From: an uncultured Clostridium sp.
GTDB lineage: Bacteria > Bacillota > Clostridia > TANB77 > CAG-508
Reading direction: 5' to 3'
Length of the DNA: 60,508 bases
Assembly: GCA_947567695.1 (NCBI GenBank)
Contig: CANONT010000006.1
Coordinates: 1-60,508, forward strand
Each line of letters starts with the position of its first letter. Within the stretch, counting starts at the first letter, position 1. A program made the position numbers and the translations under genes. Below, piece by piece: positions 49,177 to 59,416 of this stretch. The notes beneath the pieces were generated by a model. That model was not told the origin of the DNA, searched no databases, and saw only the letters and a program-made list of their open reading frames with translations.

Positions 49177-52100
49177 ATGGGTAAAGAAAAAAGAAAAAAA
49201 CGTGAAAAGGTCTTATTAATATCCTTTATTATTTCAATTTTATTAATGCTGTTAATAGCTATTATTGTAAAAGATGTTTCCATCTTTACAGCAAAAACAA
49301 GAAGAGATTCAAAAGAAGTAGCATTTAAGACCAATGGGCAATTAGTAGGTTCTGAAATGACATACAATTCATCAACGGTTGAACATGAATGTCGTAATTA
49401 CCTTGAATCTAAGTATGATAAAACCAATCATTGGGAAGAATGTAGTATTTGTGGAACAAAATATAATCAGACGACACATGTCTATGAAGAACGTTGGACA
49501 ATGGGTGAAACTTGTCACCCAAACAATAAATGTATCCACATTTGTTCTTGTGGTTATTCTTATCAGTCTAATAATACTAGGGAACATAGTTTAAGTACTT
49601 TAATTACAAATGAAAATTATTATAGCCATAGTCAACGTTGTGAAATTTGTAAGGCTAGTGTAAATGAGGGGAGTTGTATAAAAGAAGATCGAACTAAAAT
49701 TACTTGTGATAACTTAGGAACTTGTGCTAGTTGTGGTCATGTTTATTCTCAAGCAAATCATATGGGTGCTACATCTAAGGAAGGCGATATCAAATGTAAT
49801 CTGTGTAATAAATATATAGGAACCATTTCTAATATGGTATTAAATTATCTATCATCCAATACTTTGGACTTCTCTTATGATTTATCAATAAGTAATACTG
49901 GTAGTTTTGAAGGTAGCTTCTTAGACCTAATTAGTCGTGGAGGTACTTCATTATCTCATACAAGAACAAATAGAACAGCTACAAGTGTGACTATAACTGG
50001 TAAAGTAGAGTTAGGAAATCAAGAGATAAAATATTCTACCATGAGTTATTTATACAACTATTATGTAAATTCCAATGATTTTGTTAGGTTTATTAGGGTT
50101 TCCTTTAACGGTTTATCCCCTGACCGAGAGCCACCTGTCATTCATAGTAACATCCAACAAAACGATTTAGCCACCTCAAATGGTTGGGCGACCCAAAAAC
50201 AGCTAACCATAACAGGAACAGAAAACTTTTGTAGTTCGGTAAAATTGACGTTAAAAGATAGTGATGGAAACATTTACCTTAACAATGCTTCCACAACAGT
50301 CACAGACAACAATTGGTCTTATACCTTTACCCCAAACATAGAAGCAAACGAAGCTGGAAAAGAGTTTACTATTACAGCAATAGACAACCTAGATAATCGT
50401 TCGGAGCGAAAATTTACAGTATATAAAACAGATAAAAAACCACCAACTATTACATCAGCATCGGAGACAGCAAAAACTTGGACCAAAGCAAAAGATTTTA
50501 CTTTTACGGCAACAGAAGAAGGAAGTGGAGGAGTATCAATTGCCCTGAACAACACCAATGATTATGTTTTAGCAACTAAGACAGGGACAACTTACAGTAG
50601 AAATCATACTTTTACAGAAGAGGTTTATGGAAGTAAAAATTATACAATCTATTTTAAAGATGGCTTAGGTAATACGAATACCCAGACTTTTAAAGTACAT
50701 AACATAGATAATACAGCACCAACCATAACCAGAAATGAAATTGTAAATCAAGAAATTGTATTAACTGGAAATGATAAAAATGCCTCCCAAGTAGAAGGTT
50801 CTGGTATAGCAGGGTATCGCTATTTAGGTAGTTCAGCCGAAAGTGTAACCATAACAGAAAGTAATAGCCAACTAACGACTTCCAATAAAATACCCTTATC
50901 GGAATTGCAAAGAGTGAAATATGCGTATATTATGGCAGTGGACAAGGCAGGAAATACCAGTGACCCGATAAAAGTGACTTTACCGACCTTTAAAATAGCA
51001 GTTAATCCCAATGGAGGAACTTGGAGGGGAAGTACTACTGTTACAGAACTAGCAGGATATCATAATGGGGAAGCCGTCACCATAGAGAAGCCAACAAGAC
51101 CTGGCTACGAATTTACAGGCTGGAAAGTGTCTACTGGAATCATTGAAGATACTACTTATACCTTTACTCTTTCTAATGCAACTTTACAAGCTGAGTGGAA
51201 GCTCATCTCACCAACCATACAAAGTAAAATAGGTACCAGTACCCATACAGTAGCTACCCCTCTTCCAGTAGAAGATAATACGGGAAGTGCCATATTAAGC
51301 AAAGAAAATGGAATGGTAGTGTATCATATTAGATATACCTCTACTATAAAAAATTACATCGGAAAAGCAAAGCTAGAAATCGTAAGTACCTTACCAGCAG
51401 AAATCGATATCGAGCAGTCTCAATTAGCAGGAGGAAAGTATCAAAAAGATACGCATACCATAACTTGGGTAGAAGAAATAGCTAGTATAGATACGTTTGC
51501 GAATGGAGATTATACAAAAGAGATAACCAAACCGATTTGCGTTGTCTATCAAAACCAAGATGTGACAAAAGACTTGATTAATACAGTGGTAGGAAAGACC
51601 ACTACCTATTATCCAACAGGTTATTTGGATAAAGGTGGACAAGAATTTGTGAAGCAAGAAAAAACGGTAAGGTCGACTGTTAAACAGGATTACAAGGTAA
51701 ATTTAAAAGTAATGGCAAAATGGAATGATAATGAAAATCGAAAAGAAAAACGCCCAGGCAAAGTAACGGTAGAAGTCAAAAAGATGCCAAAAGAGGAAAC
51801 GATTACAAAAGAATTAACACCAGAAAATGATTGGACTTATGAAGAAATAGGAATACCAAAATATAATTTGGCAGGGGAAAAAATAACGTACCAAGTAACG
51901 CAAAAAGAAAGGGAAAAGGGAGATTTAGAATACTACGAAGAGGCAGTTATCGCAGAAACAGAGACACAAAAAGAAGAAGTAACCAATCAAACCTTTACCA
52001 TAACCAATGACTATAAATTAATGAATACAGACTTAAATACAGAAGTAACGATAGAAGGAACCGAAGAAATACAAGCCAAAGACCAAGAAATAGAAAATAC

Positions 52101-53511
52101 GATTCATTTAACGTCAAAGATTACTGACTATATAGGAGAAGGAAAAGTAATTCTAACAGATACTTTGCCGTATCCAATTGATTTGGAAAAATCGGACATA
52201 GCAGATGGTGTTTATGATGAAGAAAGAAAAACGATAACATGGGAAGAACCGTTACCTCATATCAATACACAAGAAAACAAAGAGGATTACAACATTGATA
52301 GGATCAAAGCAATCAAATTAAGTTATATAAATTTGGATTTAACTGAGGAGAAAATGACGAATCAGGTAAAAGCTAGAATTGAGTTATATGAGACAGAAGA
52401 AAAGGATGAGAAAGAAGCAAGTATGAATACTAGTATCAGGGTACCAGGGAAAGTAGTTGTGAAATACATGGATAAAGATACGAAAGAAGAGATTGCACAA
52501 AGGGTTGAAATAACAGATAAAATAGGAAAAGATTATCATACGGAGAAAAAGGAAATAGAAGGATATGGTTATATAGAAATAGCAGAAAAGGCAGAAGGAA
52601 AAGTAAAAGAAAAGGAGCAAGAGGTAATTTATTATTATAGAAAATTAAATTTTAATATAGGGGTAGAAAAAATAATTGAGAGTATAAGTTTAAAGAAGGA
52701 AGAGGTAAAGATAATAGATAATAGATTAGCTCAAATAGAATTAAAGGCAAATGAAGTGGCAAATACGAGTTTAATGATAAACTATAAGATAAAAGTAACG
52801 AATAAAGGAGAATTAGCAGGAAATGCTAAGATAATAGAAGAGATACCACAAGGATATCAACCAGAAGGGTTACCCAAGTATTGGAAGATAAATAAAGAAG
52901 GAAATTTGGAAACAGAAGTAGAGTTGGCTTCAGGGGAAAGTAAGGATTTAAGTGTGACACAAAAATGGATGAATCAAGAAAGCAATCTAGGTTCAAAATC
53001 AAGTGAAGTGAAGATAATAAATACGAAAAATGTGGTAAATTATTTGGATAGCAATACAGAGGATGATGTCTCAACAACAACAATTAGTATAAGTACCAAA
53101 AAAGTGGATAACAATTCAAATGAGCAACCAAACAAAAGCCCAAAGCCAGATGAAGGACAAAATAAAAAGCCAAATGATGAGTTAGATAAAAAAACAGATG
53201 ATGCACAAGATAACAAACCAGCAGATTCTTTAACGCAAAAGTCAGATAACCAACAAAAGGGAGATTTAAATAAGAGACCTTTTGAGACAATTTATTATGG
53301 GAATTCTGGTGATGCTTCTGATGCAACGGGAAAAGGTGTACCAAGCCAGCAAAATGAGTATATACCAAAGGAGACAAGTACTAAGAAAGAGTCTCTTTTG
53401 GCTGATAATTTAAATACGGGTGATAAGGTTGGTTTTATGGTTGTGGTGCTGATTGTAGTGGTTGGTGTTAATTTGATATGTTTTTTGGTGAAGAGGAAAA
53501 GGGAAGAATGA
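49177..53511 (+). CDS. Giant multidomain surface protein with cysteine-rich head
   Basis: 1444 residues. Membrane segment at 12-32, then a cysteine-rich region (about 70-215) with six or more C-x2-C pairs (CSIC, CSCG, CEIC, CASCG, CNLC) resembling repeated zinc ribbons. Ig-like domains follow (about 330-600), an InlB-type repeat (NPNGGTW...RPGYEFTGWKV) near 600-670, Cna-B-like and DUF11-like regions, a MucBP-like module (KVVVKYMDKDTKEEIAQ) near 1090, a Lys/Asp/Pro spacer, and a C-terminal NTGD motif, membrane helix and KRKREE tail, an anchor like a sortase signal but without LPXTG. Likely an adhesin. First gene of a plus-strand envelope cluster. Confidence 0.85.
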   Translation: MGKEKRKKREKVLLISFIISILLMLLIAIIVKDVSIFTAKTRRDSKEVAFKTNGQLVGSEMTYNSSTVEHECRNYLESKYDKTNHWEECSICGTKYNQTTHVYEERWTMGETCHPNNKCIHICSCGYSYQSNNTREHSLSTLITNENYYSHSQRCEICKASVNEGSCIKEDRTKITCDNLGTCASCGHVYSQANHMGATSKEGDIKCNLCNKYIGTISNMVLNYLSSNTLDFSYDLSISNTGSFEGSFLDLISRGGTSLSHTRTNRTATSVTITGKVELGNQEIKYSTMSYLYNYYVNSNDFVRFIRVSFNGLSPDREPPVIHSNIQQNDLATSNGWATQKQLTITGTENFCSSVKLTLKDSDGNIYLNNASTTVTDNNWSYTFTPNIEANEAGKEFTITAIDNLDNRSERKFTVYKTDKKPPTITSASETAKTWTKAKDFTFTATEEGSGGVSIALNNTNDYVLATKTGTTYSRNHTFTEEVYGSKNYTIYFKDGLGNTNTQTFKVHNIDNTAPTITRNEIVNQEIVLTGNDKNASQVEGSGIAGYRYLGSSAESVTITESNSQLTTSNKIPLSELQRVKYAYIMAVDKAGNTSDPIKVTLPTFKIAVNPNGGTWRGSTTVTELAGYHNGEAVTIEKPTRPGYEFTGWKVSTGIIEDTTYTFTLSNATLQAEWKLISPTIQSKIGTSTHTVATPLPVEDNTGSAILSKENGMVVYHIRYTSTIKNYIGKAKLEIVSTLPAEIDIEQSQLAGGKYQKDTHTITWVEEIASIDTFANGDYTKEITKPICVVYQNQDVTKDLINTVVGKTTTYYPTGYLDKGGQEFVKQEKTVRSTVKQDYKVNLKVMAKWNDNENRKEKRPGKVTVEVKKMPKEETITKELTPENDWTYEEIGIPKYNLAGEKITYQVTQKEREKGDLEYYEEAVIAETETQKEEVTNQTFTITNDYKLMNTDLNTEVTIEGTEEIQAKDQEIENTIHLTSKITDYIGEGKVILTDTLPYPIDLEKSDIADGVYDEERKTITWEEPLPHINTQENKEDYNIDRIKAIKLSYINLDLTEEKMTNQVKARIELYETEEKDEKEASMNTSIRVPGKVVVKYMDKDTKEEIAQRVEITDKIGKDYHTEKKEIEGYGYIEIAEKAEGKVKEKEQEVIYYYRKLNFNIGVEKIIESISLKKEEVKIIDNRLAQIELKANEVANTSLMINYKIKVTNKGELAGNAKIIEEIPQGYQPEGLPKYWKINKEGNLETEVELASGESKDLSVTQKWMNQESNLGSKSSEVKIINTKNVVNYLDSNTEDDVSTTTISISTKKVDNNSNEQPNKSPKPDEGQNKKPNDELDKKTDDAQDNKPADSLTQKSDNQQKGDLNKRPFETIYYGNSGDASDATGKGVPSQQNEYIPKETSTKKESLLADNLNTGDKVGFMVVVLIVVVGVNLICFLVKRKREE

Positions 53512-53535
53512 GCTTATGGCTTATTCTTTTCTTTA
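53506..53535 (+). terminator. Terminator of the surface protein gene
   Basis: GAATGAGC/GCTTATTC stem (one wobble), loop TTATG, then TTTTCTTTAT. The upstream arm contains the TGA stop. Confidence 0.7.
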
Positions 53536-53647
53536 TCTTGTCTCATTTTACCAGTATTTTTTTTACTATTTTTATGGACAAGTTTTCAGTCTTATTGTAT
53601 AATAAATATGTATTATTTTAAGCAAAATTAGGAAAGAGAGAAAAACT

Positions 53648-54991
53648 ATGTTGGATAATCATGATAACAGAAATTTATCTGATGTATTTAAGGAATTACA
53701 GCAAGCACAAACTACTAATACAAACAAACATAATAGAAAACACTATGTACCAAAAAAGAATTTCACTTCTCATTTTCGTACAAATAGTGCTTACAAAGAC
53801 TATGATTTGAAACTATCTCACATTATAGTTGGTTGTGGTATCTTAATTGTCGGGTTAGCTGTTTTATTTCCAAAAAACACCTCTTTTACGCAAAGTTATG
53901 CAAAAGAAGAAACCATAGAAGAAATTTCAGAATATGAATTAAATCGTCATCGATTAAACATACAAAATATCATTTCTGAAAATGCTGATATGGATAGAGT
54001 AAAAGAACAAGTTGTGGAAGAACGTGAAATTGAATTTGAAACAAAATATAATAATAATCCTACTCTTCCAAAAAGTGAAGAAGTTGTAACACAAGAAGGT
54101 AGTCTTGGTAAAGAAAATGTAACTGCTGTAAAAACTTATGAAAATGGTAATTTCGTCGAAGAAATCATTCTAAATAAGGAAAAATTAGTAGAGCCAGTTC
54201 CTAAATTAATTGATATTGGTACTTCTGAATTTTTAGCAAAACATAAAGTACATATTGGTGACACCATGTATTTTGTTGATACTGCCAAATTAAAAGAAAC
54301 TGCTGATGATGTAGCTCCTGATGTAGCTGAAGTGAAGAAAAGCTTAGATGTGAAATTATTAGAATTACCAAGTGAAGAATGGTGTAAAGTTTCTTTTGAT
54401 AATGTAGAAGGTTACACAAAAACTTCTAACCTAACTTCATCTTATTCTACTCCTAATATTACAGAAAAAAATAGAATACAGAAAATTTTAATTAAAGTAA
54501 ATATTGATATGGAATTGAACAAGGCAAGTGGTTTAACTTTAAATGATTATAAAAAAATATTTACAGGTATTCCAAACGATACCAATAAAATATTCCAAAA
54601 TAATTATACTAATTTCTACAATGCAGAAAAAAAATATAACATCAATGGTATTTTCTTAGCCTCTATTGCGATACATGAAAGTGGTTGGGGTGGTTCTCAA
54701 ATTGCTAATGATAAACACAACTTATTTGGTTACGGTTCTTATGATGCCACACCTTATGAATCTTCTTTTGAATTTAGTAATTACTCAGAAGGAATTGAAA
54801 CCGTTGCTAAATCCTTAGTAAAATATTATTTAAATCCATCTGGAACTAAGATTTATGATAATGAAACAGCAGCTGCTTGGTATTATAATGGACCTACTTT
54901 AAAAGGTGTTAATACTAGATATGCAAGTGATAAAGATTGGCATTCAAAGGTATTTAAATATATGGAAATTTTATATGGCAGATTAGAATAA
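53648..54991 (+). CDS. Membrane-anchored N-acetylglucosaminidase (LytG-like)
   Basis: 447 residues. Cytoplasmic head, one membrane helix at about 58-76, an acidic helical stalk with a low-complexity start, a possible SH3-like domain (about 195-260), and the C-terminal glucosaminidase: IHESGWGGSQIANDKHNLFG with the catalytic Glu, then SEGIETVAKSLVKYYL and AAAWYYNGPT. It cuts peptidoglycan glycan chains outside the membrane. It has its own AGGAAAGAG ribosome site and is followed 23 bases later by the anchored protein gene. Confidence 0.88.
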   Translation: MLDNHDNRNLSDVFKELQQAQTTNTNKHNRKHYVPKKNFTSHFRTNSAYKDYDLKLSHIIVGCGILIVGLAVLFPKNTSFTQSYAKEETIEEISEYELNRHRLNIQNIISENADMDRVKEQVVEEREIEFETKYNNNPTLPKSEEVVTQEGSLGKENVTAVKTYENGNFVEEIILNKEKLVEPVPKLIDIGTSEFLAKHKVHIGDTMYFVDTAKLKETADDVAPDVAEVKKSLDVKLLELPSEEWCKVSFDNVEGYTKTSNLTSSYSTPNITEKNRIQKILIKVNIDMELNKASGLTLNDYKKIFTGIPNDTNKIFQNNYTNFYNAEKKYNINGIFLASIAIHESGWGGSQIANDKHNLFGYGSYDATPYESSFEFSNYSEGIETVAKSLVKYYLNPSGTKIYDNETAAAWYYNGPTLKGVNTRYASDKDWHSKVFKYMEILYGRLE

Positions 54992-55014
54992 AAAATGAAA
55001 GGATGTGTACAAAA

Positions 55015-55848
55015 GTGAAGAAGTTTAGAATACAAAACGAAAGATTATTTTTTACTATCTTAATCATTACTTTATTTATCACATTTCTGCTATATTACAA
55101 TTTAGTATTTTCTGTGGTATTTGCCAGAAATGCTTTTGCCAATGAAATGATTGAAATCGCAGATCAAAACGAAGATACCATTTTCAATATTCAGAAAATA
55201 TTGTTATATAGTAGTGCTAATGCCATTGATAATTCAGAAGATCAATCCTTAAAAGATATGAGCATTTGTCAATATACTGATATTTCTATCTATATTGATA
55301 ATACTAGCTCTATTACTGAATTAACCAATGAAAATACGATTAAACAACTATATATTGACAACATCGTAATTACTTCTAATGCTGATATGGGAAGTAAAAT
55401 CTTGAATTATAAAAACCCTTTGGATTTTGGGAAATTTAAAATGATCGAAACGCCTGAAAACAACAGAATTGATTTTAATATTGTAAATACCAATTCAGAA
55501 AATGAAAATAATGATTATGCGAATCCTACGTTTTACACCGATTGTTCTAACCCCATTTCTTTGGGTTATATGAATAAAAATATCTTAACTAACTATGCTG
55601 TTTCTCGAGATGTCAATACCGTTTCTTTTAACGGAAAAGTTCTACAAGAAGCTAATATTAATTTAGAAGATATCAATTATACTTTGACTTTTAAAATCAA
55701 TATTGTAAATAATTTAAATCAGAAATTTGTTTACAATATGAAGTTAGACATCAATTTAAATGACAGCAATGGTGGTATTTATAATGGTTATGTCTATAAA
55801 GGCAAAAATACAAAAGGAAATGAATATAGATTTTTTAAAGAGATTTAG
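55015..55848 (+). CDS. Membrane-anchored exported protein, unknown function
   Basis: 277 residues from the GTG at 55015, preferred since AAAGGATG lies 7 bases upstream and the ATG at 55003 would overlap it. One N-terminal membrane helix (about 14-36) with a short basic lead, then a mostly beta-type extracellular part rich in Asn, Asp and Ile, without repeats or catalytic motifs that I recognise. It follows the glucosaminidase closely and is probably cotranscribed, so a role in the cell wall is plausible. Confidence 0.65.
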   Translation: MKKFRIQNERLFFTILIITLFITFLLYYNLVFSVVFARNAFANEMIEIADQNEDTIFNIQKILLYSSANAIDNSEDQSLKDMSICQYTDISIYIDNTSSITELTNENTIKQLYIDNIVITSNADMGSKILNYKNPLDFGKFKMIETPENNRIDFNIVNTNSENENNDYANPTFYTDCSNPISLGYMNKNILTNYAVSRDVNTVSFNGKVLQEANINLEDINYTLTFKINIVNNLNQKFVYNMKLDINLNDSNGGIYNGYVYKGKNTKGNEYRFFKEI

Positions 55849-55868
55849 TAGCCAACTAAATCTCCTTT
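55840..55868 (+). terminator. Terminator after the anchored protein gene
   Basis: GAGATTTAGT/ACTAAATCTC, ten-base-pair perfect stem with a five-base loop, then CTTTTC; the stop codon TAG lies in the upstream arm. Confidence 0.6.
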
Positions 55869-55894
55869 TCATATGATAAACTGAGGTGTTGATT

Positions 55895-56050
55895 TTGAAT
55901 TCATGTGAATTTGTTAGTTTTATTACATCTATTGCTTGCGTTATCTCACAAGATAAATCTGCTGATGAATTAAATCTATTAGGTACTCTTTTTTCGCAAC
56001 TAGGCGATACCTTGCAAACCATAGCAGCTACTAAAGCTTGTGAATCCTAA
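55895..56050 (+). CDS. Small DUF6774-type peptide
   Basis: 51 residues, starting at a TTG with GAGGTG 8 bases upstream. The sequence NSCEFVSFITSIACVIS and LLGTLFSQLGDTLQTIAA matches a short Firmicutes family I know as DUF6774 (CELVSFITALAC, FTQLGDTL pattern), found as free-standing small genes. Two Cys in the first helix are conserved. Function unknown. It lies after the terminator and probably has its own promoter. Confidence 0.75.
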   Translation: MNSCEFVSFITSIACVISQDKSADELNLLGTLFSQLGDTLQTIAATKACES

Positions 56051-56058
56051 TAAATAAA

Positions 56059-57120
56059 TTAAAAATCTTTGGATTTAAATTTGTGAAAAACGGGAGATGT
56101 AATGGCTAATTTTATAATTTGTAGTAATCCCAAGTAACCAAAAATTGGATATAATAAACTAACCAAATTAGAAAATCCAATTTTTGAAATAAAGACAGCA
56201 GTTATGCACATAATAAGAGCTATTTGTGTATAACTTTTTTTGTACTCTTTGCTTTTCACTGTATTTTGCAAAAAACTAATACCTAATGAAATAGCTGTTG
56301 TAAAAATAGAGCCTAATATTATAAATCCATAAATATATTTTAGCATTTCAAACATATTAGAAACTACATAAACAGCTGGCATTTCTAACTTTGTAATATC
56401 TACATCTACCCTCAAAAGTAATAAAAATATTATAATAGATAACAATATAATAATAAGGCTACTCAAACTGGCTATTTTTAAAATCTGTTTATTATCTTGA
56501 ATATAATTTTTTAAAGTTAATAAGACAGGAATTAATAAAATACTATTATAGCTACTATATAAAACTGCATCTAAAATAAAATTAGAAGAATTATTTTTAA
56601 CAAGATAATTTCCTAATTCAAATAAATGCAAATCTTTTAAATTAATTAATCCAATAATAAATAGGAAACTGATTAATATGGGAACTAGCAATTCATTCGC
56701 CTTTACAAATCCTTTTACACTTGTCATAAAAACAGCAAAACATGCCATGGCTAAAATGCTACTCCCTAGCAAACTATTCCACCCTAGTTCTTGTTCAAAA
56801 TAAGCACCAAATCCCGCTATCATAATAAAAAATGTAATTAAAATAAAAATATTAATTATCATGTTAATAATAGGTTTTATTTTTTCTCTTTTTTGAATTA
56901 AAATAGCTAAAAAATCTTTATATGTGTCCACACCGTATTTATTTACAATTTGAAACGTTTTATAGATAACAAAACCCATAATAAAACTAGAAATTAAAAT
57001 TCCAATTAATCCTTCTATTCCATAGGAAAAGAAAAACAGATATACCTCTTGCCCAGAGGCAAAACCTGCTCCAATCATAGTTCCTATAATAACAAATACA
57101 ACTTTCAAAATATTTCTCAT
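56059..57120 (-). CDS. YkvI-like membrane transporter
   Basis: 353 residues with about ten membrane segments, an APC-superfamily relative. N-terminus VVFVIIGTMIGAGFASGQEVYLFF carries the glycine-rich GAGFASGQE of the YkvI family, which is taken as an amino-acid or related permease with unknown substrate. Ends a few bases from the convergent small DUF6774 gene. A hairpin terminator separates it from the upstream Gld-like operon. Confidence 0.82.
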   Translation of the reverse strand: MRNILKVVFVIIGTMIGAGFASGQEVYLFFFSYGIEGLIGILISSFIMGFVIYKTFQIVNKYGVDTYKDFLAILIQKREKIKPIINMIINIFILITFFIMIAGFGAYFEQELGWNSLLGSSILAMACFAVFMTSVKGFVKANELLVPILISFLFIIGLINLKDLHLFELGNYLVKNNSSNFILDAVLYSSYNSILLIPVLLTLKNYIQDNKQILKIASLSSLIIILLSIIIFLLLLRVDVDITKLEMPAVYVVSNMFEMLKYIYGFIILGSIFTTAISLGISFLQNTVKSKEYKKSYTQIALIMCITAVFISKIGFSNLVSLLYPIFGYLGLLQIIKLAITSPVFHKFKSKDF

Positions 57121-57122
57121 AG

Positions 57123-57150
57123 AAAAACCCCATATTATTTTATGGGATTT
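57123..57150 (-). terminator. Terminator after the Gld-like operon
   Basis: AAAATCCCATA pairs with TATGGGGTTTT (minus strand, one wobble) and a T run follows; 17 bases past the stop codon. Confidence 0.7.
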
Positions 57151-57166
57151 TTTCTAATTTATTCAA

Positions 57167-58720
57167 TTATTTCTTTCTTCTTCTAATTTGCCATACAACA
57201 ATACCTACTATAATAATCAAAATTGGCATGGTAAATATAATCACTCGAATCATGGTATCTTGTGCTTCTGTTGCTGTATAAGTTACAGTTCCTGTATCTT
57301 TTCTTGCTGTGATGTCCTCTTCTCGATCTACTAGATAAGCAATGGAATTCAATATTAAATCTTTATTATAACTAGCAAGCTGAATGGCTGCATATTGAGA
57401 TGTCTGGTTTAGTGGAAGGTCTGAAACAAAGTAATTTTCTCCGTAAATTACTAATTTTGATGTAACAGCAGTTTCTCCTGTTTCTTCATTTGCTTCTTTT
57501 ATCGTTTTTTGTAATTCTGCTCCTACTACAAAAGTTCCTTTTTCATCACTATCACTTATACTGTCAGATTGAATTCTAAAATTTGTTCTATAATAAGAAC
57601 CTTCACTGGCTAATAGTAAATCTGTTTTCTCTACCTTTAATTCCTCTAGTTTATCGGTATCGATATTTATTTTTGTTGCATTGATGAAGATAACACCTGT
57701 TGTGTTATATAAATCTTCTGTTATGGTTGCCTGTTGTATTTCTGGTAAAATCAGATCAGGTGAATTGGTTACCATTTTATTAGCATCTGTTTCTCTTATA
57801 ATTCCTACCTCAAATGGTTTTACCCCATAAGTAGCTAACACTTTATTCACATTTGGCATGTCTTTTTGACTGGTTACTGCTCCATTTAACCACAAAATAT
57901 TTTTACCTGATTGAATATAGTCTATGATAGCATTGGTTGCTAGTTCATTAAAATCCTGATTAGGCGTTGTGATAACAAGCGTATCACAATCATCTGGTAC
58001 TTTTCCTGTGGTTAATAGATTTAGTGTCTCTATTTCATTGATTTCGTTTGCCAAATACATATTTAAATAATTCATATTTTGGCTTAATGAAAATTCGCTA
58101 TATCCTTCTAAGAAATATACTTTTGGTACCTTTTCACTGGTAACAGAAATAATGCTACTCGTTAATTTTTCTTCTGCTATACTAATGGTTTCATAACTAG
58201 AGGTATCATAGGTTACTAAATCATTAGCAGATAATACCTTGGATTTTTCTCCACATTCTACAATAATTCCTTGTGTGCCACTTTCAATTCCATATTTATT
58301 AACTAGATCTGGTCTATTGTTAGGATCGACTGCTTCTGCCACTATTTTTTCATTCGCTTTTTTATATTGTTTAGCTAGATCTAAATTAGCATCATCATCT
58401 GTGGATCCTACAAAATAGATATGAACATCTTTATCAATGTTTTTTACCTTTTCTTTACTTTCCTCTGTTAAGGTATATAATTTTTCTTGTGTAAAGTCGA
58501 TTGGTGTTAATTCTAATTTTTGCATGATAATATTAATAGCTACAAAAACAGCGATAATAATTCCTACTAAAAGACAAGTCATCGTTCCATTGATTAACCA
58601 TTTCTTTTTGATAATGTCTATGAATTTATTAGTTTTTTTGTCCTTCTTTAACTTTTCTTTTTGTGTTTTGTTTTCTTGTTTTTCTTTCTTTTTTTCTAAC
58701 TCTTCTTTTTTTTCTTCCAA
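57167..58720 (-). CDS. GldG-like ABC transporter auxiliary protein
   Basis: 517 residues. A very charged coiled N-terminus (Glu/Lys blocks, 1-35), membrane helix at about 40-64, a large extracellular or pseudo-ABC domain (VHIYFVGSTDDDANLDLAKQY, VYFLEGYSEFSLS, LVITTPNQDFNELATNAII) of the GldG/ABC_transp_aux type, and a C-terminal membrane helix followed by WQIRRRKK. It is the third gene of the ATPase-permease-auxiliary operon. In gliding bacteria Gld genes serve motility, but in Firmicutes the same trio has unknown roles. Confidence 0.85.
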   Translation of the reverse strand: MEEKKEELEKKKEKQENKTQKEKLKKDKKTNKFIDIIKKKWLINGTMTCLLVGIIIAVFVAINIIMQKLELTPIDFTQEKLYTLTEESKEKVKNIDKDVHIYFVGSTDDDANLDLAKQYKKANEKIVAEAVDPNNRPDLVNKYGIESGTQGIIVECGEKSKVLSANDLVTYDTSSYETISIAEEKLTSSIISVTSEKVPKVYFLEGYSEFSLSQNMNYLNMYLANEINEIETLNLLTTGKVPDDCDTLVITTPNQDFNELATNAIIDYIQSGKNILWLNGAVTSQKDMPNVNKVLATYGVKPFEVGIIRETDANKMVTNSPDLILPEIQQATITEDLYNTTGVIFINATKINIDTDKLEELKVEKTDLLLASEGSYYRTNFRIQSDSISDSDEKGTFVVGAELQKTIKEANEETGETAVTSKLVIYGENYFVSDLPLNQTSQYAAIQLASYNKDLILNSIAYLVDREEDITARKDTGTVTYTATEAQDTMIRVIIFTMPILIIIVGIVVWQIRRRKK

Positions 58721-58735
58721 TCTAATTCCCTCCTT

Positions 58736-59416
58736 CTATCTCACACTTTTTCTTCTTTGCATAAAGATAATCGTAAGTAACAAGCACGCTACTGTAAATG
58801 CCACAAATGTTACTGTGTCTGCAATATCAATTTGCCCTGATGGGAATTTTGAGAACATATTGATTAATGAAAAGTTGGTAAATATCGTACTAAATTGTGG
58901 TAAAAACCAAGTTAAAATGAAAAATCCTATTGTGATCACTCCTGCGATAATTTGATTTTCTGTTATACTAGAAGCCAATATTCCAAAAGATATATAACTA
59001 ATGGCTAATAATAAAAATCCTAGCATAGTGATTAAAGCAGTTGTAATATGTGGCTTTCCAAAGAAACATAAAATAGCAAAATACATAAAAGTGCAAATTA
59101 AAGTAATTACAACAATTAATGTCGCAGCAATAAATTTTCCCAATACAATTTTTGTAATACTAAGTGGTGATGTAAGCAATAGTTGCTCTGTTCCACTTTT
59201 TCTTTCTTCTGCCATGGTTCTCATGGTAAGGATTGGAACAATAAAAGTTAAAATAGTTGCACCTGAATAGAATATATATTCAAAATTAGCACTTTGATAA
59301 TTAAACACATCTGTATAGAAAAATACACTAAACATAATCAAAAATAATCCTATAAATACATAGCCAACTGGAGAATAGAAATAGGATTTAAACTCCTTTT
59401 TAATAACTGCCCACAT
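58736..59416 (-). CDS. ABC-2 type transporter permease (GldF-like)
   Basis: 226 residues, six membrane segments. IKKEFKSYFYSPVGYVFIG and PILTMRTMAEERKSGTEQLLLTSPLS are hallmarks of ABC-2 permeases of the GldF/NosY group. The start ATG overlaps the stop of the ATPase (TAATG), showing translational coupling, and the GldG-like gene follows after 15 bases. It is therefore the membrane pore of that transporter; substrate unknown. Confidence 0.88.
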   Translation of the reverse strand: MWAVIKKEFKSYFYSPVGYVFIGLFLIMFSVFFYTDVFNYQSANFEYIFYSGATILTFIVPILTMRTMAEERKSGTEQLLLTSPLSITKIVLGKFIAATLIVVITLICTFMYFAILCFFGKPHITTALITMLGFLLLAISYISFGILASSITENQIIAGVITIGFFILTWFLPQFSTIFTNFSLINMFSKFPSGQIDIADTVTFVAFTVACLLLTIIFMQRRKSVR

